Shown piece by piece: positions 56,225 through 64,000 of a DNA stretch of 64,000 nt. The notes under the pieces are model-generated. The model was not told the DNA's origin and made no database searches. It saw only the letters and a program-made list of their open reading frames with translations. The DNA lies in assembly GCA_002751075.1 (NCBI GenBank), contig NAOQ01000041.1:22048-86047 (forward strand), given 5' to 3'. This DNA comes from Ichthyophonus hoferi. Lineage: Eukaryota; Opisthokonta; Ichthyosporea; Ichthyophonida; Ichthyophonidae. The stretch's first letter is position 1. Each line of letters begins with the position of its first letter. The translations under genes and the position numbers were made by a program.

Positions 56225-59021
56225 CTAATCGGCTTGTCCTGGACATTGTTGCATTAGATTTAGGTAGTGGTCATAAAGGTTGTTCACTAATAGGTCATCC
56301 ACCTGCAACATGCTGGAGTCAGTCTCACCCTGACATTGGTCCATATCCTCTATGAACACAGGCTGTATATCTTTATACCACAGCTCATTCCTCTTCTCTG
56401 GTTTACATATATCTATCCTATCTAATCTACAAACCTCATTAATAAAATAATAATTTAAGAATGACCAAGCGAGAGTGGTAGCAGGGCAACATCCTGTGCG
56501 CTCACCTTCAACATGTCGATCAGGGCTGGCCCAAACTCCTCCCTAGTAAGCACCATTGGCACCTTCTTTTTCGGCGCCCGGGCCTGCGTGGGTACAAACC
56601 CATGCATTTGATAGGTCTTGACCGCATTGATGTTAGTTCCTTCTGGTTGGCCCAAAGGCGTCTGAATCCACCAATAAATGACGTTAGAAAACAACCACGT
56701 ATACCCTTGATAATCGAATGTGTGAAGGAAGGTAATGCATAGCTCTAGTTTTCCCTCTGGCTGGACCTGCCGTTGTAAAGGCATTGAGAGAACAGAGACC
56801 CAACTTAACCACACGTAATTCCAAAAAAAACGATTTTACAAACACAACCAAGGGGCATGAGGGAATATACATTTAGTCGCCCAGTGCTTCTGGCCACAGC
56901 CCCAGTGGCATTGGTCAGTACTTTCTGCATGATAGCTTGTGCCCCTTGATGACTCTGTTCTTCCTGCAGTCAACATATCATGGTTAGTTCCAGGCCCCAT
57001 CCAGGACCTCCCAGGCCTCAGAAATGGGTCAATACCTGATTGGAGTCCTCCCCTAGTCTGACTTGCTGTAGTTTTTGCAACAGGGCCGTACCGGCCGCAT
57101 CTCCAAGCCCAACTGGTCCCCTGGTGGGGTTGTCTGGATACGGCACAGGTGACATGGAGGGAGTGATGATCGGTGCTGGTTGAGTATAGTGCTGTGGGAT
57201 GCCAGCAGGGGCCCCATAGGAGACAGGGGTGGTGGTCCGTGGGGAAGGGGTCTGTGCATGACTGGCAGCACGATGCAGCATAGACATTAGATCGGGCTGA
57301 GCCATGGGTTGGGTCGGAGTGATGTGTGGCTGTGGCACGGAGGGCTGTACTCGTGGTGGCATGTTGAGACTGACCCAGCGACAGGAGGCACATTAGAGAT
57401 ATGGACTCAATGAGTAGAGGAAATAAGCCTAAGAAGGAGGAGTATAACTTGGGCGGAGGCTAGATGTGGAATACGGACTTACCTAGTAAGGAAGGAGGTG
57501 ATGCGGCACCTTTCCTCTGGATCATAAAACCAAAGTCCAATGATATCTCCTACATAAAATATAAACAACATTAATGCCTCTTCAGAGTCAGGTAGTAGCT
57601 TCACTGAAATGGTGTATATAAGGCCAACGTGGGTCTCACATAAAAATAATCACCAATTAAAATAATATAATAATCACTCTACTTTACAACCACCCTCCTT
57701 TCAGACCAGAATATTATATCTCATTAACAGTTGGGCCAATCTATAGTGTGATTGGATTGTAACTAGATCTATATTTATGTGATCCTAATCCTTCATTGGA
57801 CAAACTTTGTGGGATATTCCATAAATGGAACATAGACAAATAGAATACATGAACACTATCCGTAAACACATTAATAGATAGAGATAGAAAACAGAGCCTC
57901 TGTCTACCCTTGGGGCTACGGTAGTACAGGTAAGGGTCCGCATCCTTCATCTTCATATCAGGACTGACCACCTCCATCAGGTCTCGGGGGTTTTGACGAT
58001 TAACTATAGCAAATCCAAACTGGGGCTGGGCCGTCCTGGATTGTAATAATCCAATCACGGCCTGAACCCTTTTCTCTTAACAACCAATAAAAACACGAGA
58101 GAACATTGAACTCTAGATAGCCATGGAGATTATTGCACACCAACCATTGGCATGGATACCATACAAAAAAAACATCTACAATCATTCAAATAGGCACATA
58201 CCTTGACATAGAGTGTCAATTGTACATAAGTACAGATATACAGAGAGCTATGCAGGCAAACAGTTGTGGTCTAGCCCACTAGGAAAGGAGAGAGGTATTA
58301 TAGTTGCGTTGGTGTATTTGTCTAATTCAAGTATGAGAACATAGTAAATGTTTAATAAAACAAGGCTAAGTCACAACCTTACCTTTCAAAGACAAACAGG
58401 GAGCCCTCCACATCCTTTTTCTCCTATGCAGCAAGCCAATAATCAGTATGTGGTTCCTATAGACTAGCCAACCAATATCCCTCTATAATACTATACTCCA
58501 ACAACTCAAGAGGTGTAACCAGGATAAAATACTATATATCCCTGAACCCTATGCCTATTCCTTGGTTGTTCAACGTCGTAATAGTTACAGCCCTTCTCCC
58601 TCATCCAAGTGTTACGGGTCATAATGTACGGGGGTGTAAGTAAGACAGTTGGCTGGCCTTAATAGCATTAACATCATTGAATAAAACAATACGTTGGTGA
58701 AATAGAAAAGAAAAAAGGCTAAGGCTGCGGTGGCAATAAGATAGAAAGAGATGAAAGAAGAAAGAGCCGGAGAAGCCAAACAGAAAAAAAAATGGAGGTA
58801 CAGGAAGAAAATCCAACTACAGAATATGAAAACTGGTAAGATAAGGCAAGGGGTAAGTAGCCACCTACCCAGGCCATATTGTCCTTGTTGTAGCCGTAGG
58901 CCACTACATGTGTTGCGGTATCTAGAATCCTGCTGATTGCAGGGTCCTTCCGTTGTAGGCTTCTAATATTACTATTTTGAACAGCATCACTGGCCTGCAT
59001 GCGCGACCGTGTGAGCTCCAT
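56225..59021 (-). CDS. DCP1: mRNA-decapping enzyme subunit DCP1
   Basis: Activator of the Dcp2 decapping enzyme in cytoplasmic 5'-3' mRNA decay. The EVH1 domain opens the protein: SRILDTATHVVAYGYNKDN (exon 58869-59021), EKKDVEGSLFVFER (58383-58423), then FGFAIVNRQNPRDLMEVV and DADPYLYYRSPK. It closes with GLWFYDPEERCRITSFLT (57492-57552). Residues after the EVH1 domain are Pro/Gln/Thr-rich (57018-57366), as in family linkers, then QGAQAIMQKVLTNATGAVAR. The last two exons carry LTREEFGPALIDMLK (near 56505-56550) and DDLLVNNLYDHYLNLMQQ (about 56245-56300), resembling the trimerization segment of animal and plant DCP1. The stop is at 56225. All exon phases that I checked agree. Ascomycete yeast Dcp1 lacks this C-terminal segment. 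Confidence 0.92.
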
Positions 59022-59863
59022 TCTGAACGATGTTGTGTGCTTCTTGGTTTAGGTCTTGTGTGTTGGGGTAGGCGGGTATTTAGACTATATAGGTAGGGTA
59101 AATATAGCTATTAAGGGCTATGCTATATGGCTAGTGTTGTATTGTCTTATACGATAATAAAAAAATTGTTATTATTCTTATTCCTAGCATATTATATATT
59201 GACTAGTAGTACACCTATTATTTTGTCATATTAATATATTACTATAGCATAAAAAATACCAATTTCATAACTTACTTCCCTTTTATAGGACCCCATATTT
59301 AATTTAAACTCCTATAACCTTGTAAATTAACGTAGTATCCTCCAATAAATACACTCAACTGATATTTTGATAATAAGTAGGGCTAGATGATATCTAAACT
59401 CTAGCGAAATTGAGTTGAGCCTTAACATGGCAACATATTGAGGGGAGATCATAAACCCTATGTACATAGGCTAATATAGGCTTGTATTTATATAGGTGGG
59501 CTAGTGTAATATGTATAAAACGTTTGCATGCACAGGTTGCCTGTTTCATAATAAACTACAAAATATACTTGTGGGCATATTATAATACCACCCCCAGTTT
59601 ATACGGCAAGTTAAAGCATATATCCTTTTATTTTAATATATTTAGCTCGAGTTGTGGCGCCTTTCTATCGGAACCTTCCTATGATAATGTAAGGCACAGA
59701 CCATAATACAATAAACCATACCATAGAATATTTGTAGTGGCCACACGGCTATATCAGACATAACTTAGACTGTACAATACAGTTATGCGTAGAGTGAGAG
59801 AACAAACTAGTTGGCTAAACTAACAGGTTGCATAATCAAAACTGCCGAAGTATTGGTTGGCTG
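59022..59863. other. Spacer upstream of DCP1
   Basis: About 840 bp, AT-rich, between the DCP1 start codon and the stop codon of the orphan gene on the same strand. It contains the DCP1 promoter. No gene was recognised. Confidence 0.5.
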
Positions 59864-60643
59864 CTACGGAGCAGCCACTCTTTGTTGCACACACAGTTCC
59901 GCAACCTGCCGTGAGAGCTTTGCCAGATGTTCGTTTTGACGTTGAAGCTTTCGTTCATATTTTCGTTGTTTATGTCGTACAGATTTGATCTCATTTAGGA
60001 TACTTTCCAGTGTTTTGGGTGGTAATTTTCTACGTGCAGGTTGTGTAGGAGACAGGCCTATGAAGGAGTCGTGTTCGTGTTCATGTTCGTGTTCGTGTTT
60101 GCGTTCGTCCTCGTGGTCTGACTGCAAGTTTGTTGTATCAAAAAGGATGGGGGATTGCTGCTCTACTGGCTCTGGTGTGCTGACCTCAGCCTCCTCCATT
60201 GCCATAGTGGTATTGCTCGGGGAGGTGTCAGGGAAAGGGAGGCCATCTTCCTCACTATCACTTTCCTGGCTCATCGGCGAAGTGCTGCGTTTCCATGTTT
60301 TCGGTTTTCTATCGGTTGCCTTGAGCGCTTTTCGTGGTGTTTTCTGTCTGACCTCTCTGGCCTTGTTGCTCGTCAGGCGTGAGGACCTATGGCCTAAGGG
60401 TGGACTAGGAGGAGAGATAGGATGGGTAGAGGGCTGAGTAGCCGCCAGAAAATCAATAAGACTCGACTGGATCTGTTGGTCTACCCCACGGTTAGTAGGT
60501 GGAGATCTATATGGTAGTTCAGTCTTTATAGGTCCGCTTGGTAATATGGGATCCAAAAAACGACGAGTCAGAACAGAAGAGGCCAGAAGACTTTCAGTGA
60601 GAAAAAGATTGTATTTGGGGGGGGCAATGGTAACGGAAGACAT
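59864..60643 (-). CDS. Unrecognised single-exon protein with His-Glu repeat and C-terminal coiled coil
   Basis: An uninterrupted 259-codon frame from an ATG at 60643, with clear protein-like composition unlike chance frames nearby. Residues about 1-60 are mixed and hydrophobic at the start (NLFLTESLLASSVLTRRF). Residues about 60-150 are Pro/Ser- and Lys/Arg-rich with basic clusters that could serve as nuclear localisation signals. Next is an acidic part and a HEHEHEHEH run at about residue 185-195. The last 60 residues have a heptad-like Lys/Arg/Leu pattern (ILNEIKSVRHKQRKYERKL) suggesting a coiled coil, ending QQRVAAP. I recognise no family. Lack of introns is unusual for this window. Its ATG is 607 bp from the SF3A1 ATG, and the two genes are divergent. 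A nuclear, possibly chromatin- or nucleolus-associated role is only a guess from composition. Confidence 0.7.
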   Translation of the reverse strand: MSSVTIAPPKYNLFLTESLLASSVLTRRFLDPILPSGPIKTELPYRSPPTNRGVDQQIQSSLIDFLAATQPSTHPISPPSPPLGHRSSRLTSNKAREVRQKTPRKALKATDRKPKTWKRSTSPMSQESDSEEDGLPFPDTSPSNTTMAMEEAEVSTPEPVEQQSPILFDTTNLQSDHEDERKHEHEHEHEHDSFIGLSPTQPARRKLPPKTLESILNEIKSVRHKQRKYERKLQRQNEHLAKLSRQVAELCVQQRVAAP

Positions 60644-61250
60644 GCTTTCGTGTTACCAAAATATAGTGGCTAGAGGATGTTAGAACAACCTCTAGGCGCG
60701 TTAAAGCTTAAAACAAGAGTACTTAAGCCCAAAATAACCCTATGTTGTGCAACTATTATACCATACACTGACTTATTTATTGTTACTGTGTACCCATTAT
60801 TAGAACCAGGCTCCTTCCCATATAGTAGAATGTAATGGTCTTATTTTGCATGTAAATGCCCTTTTTGAAATTATTTAAGCCTTTTTCTTCAAGTTATGTA
60901 GCTAAATCCTGGGATATCTCCCACAATACTACTAGATCATAGGTTATTTAAAATTAAACTCACTATATCATGAATTATTTCATAATAATCCGGTAACTCA
61001 TGGGATCTCTCCAACTATTCCTGCGATATCATGCAGGGTTATGGGCTGGCTATTGCAATTCTAACATCATGGAATAGCATTGGCCATCCATACATTAACC
61101 CGCTAGACAGGTCCCGCATGCATTATCTCTCGTATTATTATATGGTTATATAATAATTTAGTGTGTGTGTGTGGTATCTCGTATCGTCTGATCACGTTTA
61201 CTATAAAGTACATAGACCCCTTTCACATTTAGTGTGGGTCCTCTACGACC
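60644..61250. other. Divergent promoter region between the orphan gene and SF3A1
   Basis: About 600 bp between two outward-facing start codons. AT-rich with short TG repeats near 61160-61175. Both promoters must lie here. No RNA gene was seen. Confidence 0.55.
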
Positions 61251-64000
61251 ATGGCTGACGTCATTGCTGCTCCCGTTGCTCCTACAATGGCTGCTGCAGT
61301 AGCCACCAAGATAGTGGGCATTATCTACCCACCTCCTGAGCTGCGCAGTATCCTACCCCTCCCATCCTGCTTACCTGCTGATGGCTTCCTCCATCAGTCA
61401 CTCTTAAGCTGCATATTTGGTGCAAGGCAGTACACATATAATAGTCTAACTATATTTGCAGATGCACCATCATGCCTACAAATTCACACATAAACACACC
61501 TACACTTGTATAACCATAGGTCAATGCACTTGTGCCTCACCTTTTGCACTATGCCCTTGGGGGTGGTTGGGTTGGTTTTCTGGACTTTCTTTTACTCTTA
61601 TACAGGCTATATTGTCTTTTTGTCTTGGTGCTTCCTTGGTGTGTTTACCTCACAGGTATACTCACAGGTACATACGGTATCACACTCTCCAATAATGCAC
61701 ACACACTTACACATACACTTGCACACAATTACTTTCTGATTGGTTGAGTAGTTGTATATAGAGACCAAACAGCCACCTATATATATATATATATATATCC
61801 TTGTCATCTTGTAATTAGTTTGGCATGTCTATCCCTTTTACTCCCTGCCTTATGCCACTGTAGCCCTTAACCTCCCTACTAGACATTATCGACAAGACTG
61901 CACAGTTTGTTGCTAAAAATGGTGAGGCCTTTGAGGAAAAGGTACGACAGAATGAGGCCAGTAATAGCAAGTTCTCCTTCCTGAACATTGGTGACCCTTA
62001 CTATGCCTACTACCAGTCCAGAGTCAAGGACGGGGGAAAATGTACGTTGTGGGTAGAGGGTGTGTTTGTTAATGGGGGAGGTAGGGTAACTAAGAGCCAT
62101 CAATGGTGATTGTTGGCTATTGGCTGGTACCATCTTGTAAAAATGGTGGCATCTATATGAGGAAGTGGTGGGTCTCTTTAGATTTGAATGGACAGGCAGT
62201 CAGAGCTACGTCCTATTGGTTAGATTAACTACCATATTTTTATCCTTTCACTGGGCATTATTCTCTTTTATACACGGGGAGTCCACATCACTAGTTGCAT
62301 CTATTGCTGTACCAATCCATCTATTTCTAGCCTCCATTTATATCTTATCTACACCTAGCCACCCAGACCACACGAACACGTACTCACTGCCTCCCTCTCT
62401 CTCTTTTTCTTTTCTTTTTCTTTCCATCTCCCTCTTTTTTCTCCTGGACATACGGAACTATAGCGAGTACGGCCAATAACGCGCACAAGGTGGGTAGCCA
62501 GTGATTGGTGCAGGTGGGTGGGTGAGGGGGTCATCAGCCATTAACTGGGAGTGGTTGTAGGCCGCCGCAGTCGAAGTGGCAGCACCTGTAGTGCCCAGTG
62601 AGCCAGAGAAGCCCATGGAACCCCCCCCAGAGCTTGAATTTACTGTCACAGTCCCCACTATCTCAGCCCAGGACATGTAGGTGTAGGCTGGCATGTCCCT
62701 CAGAGCCTGTATGATATTGTATAATATTGCATAGTATTTCATGATATTACCTATCCTTGTATGTTAGTTAGGCAATGAGCTGCTGCTTGACCTGTTAATG
62801 GGATCCTACAATCAGATGATAGGGGAGTGGGGCCACGCCCCAACTACCATGCAGTACCTGCCCATATACCACACCCTCTTATGGCGTAATTGGCCTACAT
62901 AGATGTATAACCCTCTCTAGACTAACAGGGTGGGATACAGTGCCCTGGTCAAACTGACAGCCCAATTTGTGGCTCGCAATGGCCAAGGCTTCTTACGTGA
63001 TCTTATGAGGCGTGAGGCCAGGAACTACCACTTTGACTTCCTGAAGCCACAACACTCCCTTTTTAATTATTTTACCAAGTTAGTGGAACAAAATACCAAG
63101 GTAGGAAAGCGCCCCTCTGTATTTATCTTCCTTCTGTTGCTGCTTTCTTTATTATATATCCATGAGTGAATCAATTGCACTCTCTTGGTCTTAGCCCCAG
63201 GTCCTTTTCTGGTCTAGTATTCATAGCTTTCCTTTAAACATAGCTGTGTTTATTTTCCTCATTAACCGACTATTTATTTTATTAGACTGACCTGATTGGC
63301 TATATTCCTCATACACGAGTCTACTTTATGTGGAGTACTGCAGGTTCTTATCTGTTTGAGCTGCCTTTAGTACATATTATTGCATACAATATAATCTATT
63401 TAGATGGGGACGGGCTGGTAACGCACACGGGGTTACAGGTCATGATCACACCCAAGGGAGTGAAGGAGCGTCTACAGGCAGACATGAGAGACCGCATGAC
63501 GGTAGGTGGGAGAAGTAGGATAGTGGTAAGGGTTTATCCCTGGGGTTATAGGTGGTATGTTCTGATGCTGTGTGGTCACAGGTCATTAATCGCATCCGCA
63601 ACCGAGTGGCTTGGGCCAAATTAGAATTGGAAAAGAAAAAGAAAGAAGCAGACGAAACCGAGAAAGAACGAGGTTAGTAATAATTATTGGCTAATAATTA
63701 ATAATTGGTATTGTTAGTAGGGGGTTTCTTACAGTGCTGGCGGGGGGGGGCGGTCCACAGTATCGTACATGAGCATTGATTGGCATGACTTTGTCATCGT
63801 CGAGACTGTACCCTTCGCCGAGGACGAGGAGGAGGACCTACCCCCTCCCGTTGATGTAAGAACTCCTCCTTCTGTTTACTGTAGCTGTGATTGCTGTTAG
63901 GGACATTGGCTACGTGGGCTTAGTGACTGGCGGGAGGTTGTATATGAGAGTCTAATGGTTGTACCCCACATTTCGCATCTACCCCTTCTTACTGCTTATC
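61251..64000 (+). CDS. SF3A1: Splicing factor 3A subunit 1 (Prp21), partial
   Basis: U2 snRNP component needed for prespliceosome assembly. The start is MADVIAAPVAPTMAAA, and the gene runs off the right edge. Exon 1 ends at IVGIIYPPPELR and exon 2 (about 61884-62040) continues NIIDKTAQFVAKNG, together forming the first SURP domain. A Pro/Glu linker exon is at 62562-62676. The second SURP (62950-63101) reads ALVKLTAQFVARNG and HFDFLKPQHSLFNYFTKLVE. Next come TPKGVKERLQADM (63438-63500) and NRIRNRVAWAKLELEKKKKE (63583-63672). Then SIDWHDFVIVETVPF and an acidic stretch end at a GTAAGA donor near 63858. These match the family in order. The ubiquitin-like C-terminus expected in SF3A1 lies outside the window. 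One intron contains a TA microsatellite at about 61779-61798. Confidence 0.95.

Noticed and set aside
56836-57393. 185-codon minus-strand frame over the DCP1 linker
   Set aside because: Alternate frame of the Pro-rich DCP1 exon at 57018-57366; the DCP1 frame links in phase to neighbours on both sides.
59985-60437. 150-codon plus-strand frame
   Set aside because: Antisense shadow of the 259-codon orphan; its Cys-Ser repeat is only the complement of the His-Glu run.
61770-61800. TA run as a centromere- or origin-like element
   Set aside because: Simple TA microsatellite inside an SF3A1 intron; nothing else supports a special function.

Overview
The window is nuclear DNA of a fungus, most likely an early-diverging, intron-dense lineage. 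Genes carry 5 to 15 mostly short GT-AG introns, some with fungal-type branch sites such as TACTGAC, and they sit among AT-rich spacers. The fungal call rests mainly on a Swi6/Mbp1-type ankyrin and coiled-coil cell-cycle factor, a family confined to fungi. The early-diverging call is inference: it rests on intron density and on a DCP1 that keeps the C-terminal trimerization segment missing from ascomycete yeasts.

Layout. 1-2.7 kb: decayed Copia-type retroelement (+). 5.1-8.6 kb: exosome ring subunit RRP45 (-). 10.3-13.3 kb: beta-tubulin (+). 14.2-17.5 kb: divergent actin (-). 17.5-19.4 kb: small tandem C1-domain protein (-). 22.1-25.9 kb: homeodomain protein fused to Swi6/Mbp1-type ankyrin repeats and coiled coil (-). 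25.9-29.8 kb: spacer with a 428-bp assembly gap flanked by identical 100-bp copies. 29.8-35.1 kb: ribosome-biogenesis GTPase NOG1 (-). 37.0-44.1 kb: splicing factor CWC22 (+). 44.1-48.3 kb: gene-poor spacer. 48.3-54.3 kb: translocon J-protein SEC63 (+). 56.2-59.0 kb: decapping activator DCP1 (-). 59.9-60.6 kb: unrecognised single-exon gene (-). 61.3 kb to the right edge: SF3A1/Prp21 (+, partial).

No operon-like logic is expected. Five of the ten named genes act in RNA metabolism (RRP45, NOG1, CWC22, DCP1, SF3A1), two are cytoskeletal, one is secretory and two are signalling or regulatory.

The most notable object is the 12-exon, 593-codon minus-strand gene at 22,088-25,851. A typical 60-residue homeodomain stands where SBF/MBF proteins normally carry a KilA-N (APSES) DNA-binding domain, followed by recognisable Swi6/Mbp1 ankyrins and a C-terminal coiled coil. 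All 11 splice junctions are phase-compatible in my model and the total coding length is an exact multiple of three. I know of no described homeodomain version of this family. Other points are alanine at beta-tubulin position 198, a divergent actin starting with a 4-nt coding exon 75 bp from the C1 gene, the DCP1 trimerization segment and a His-Glu-repeat orphan.
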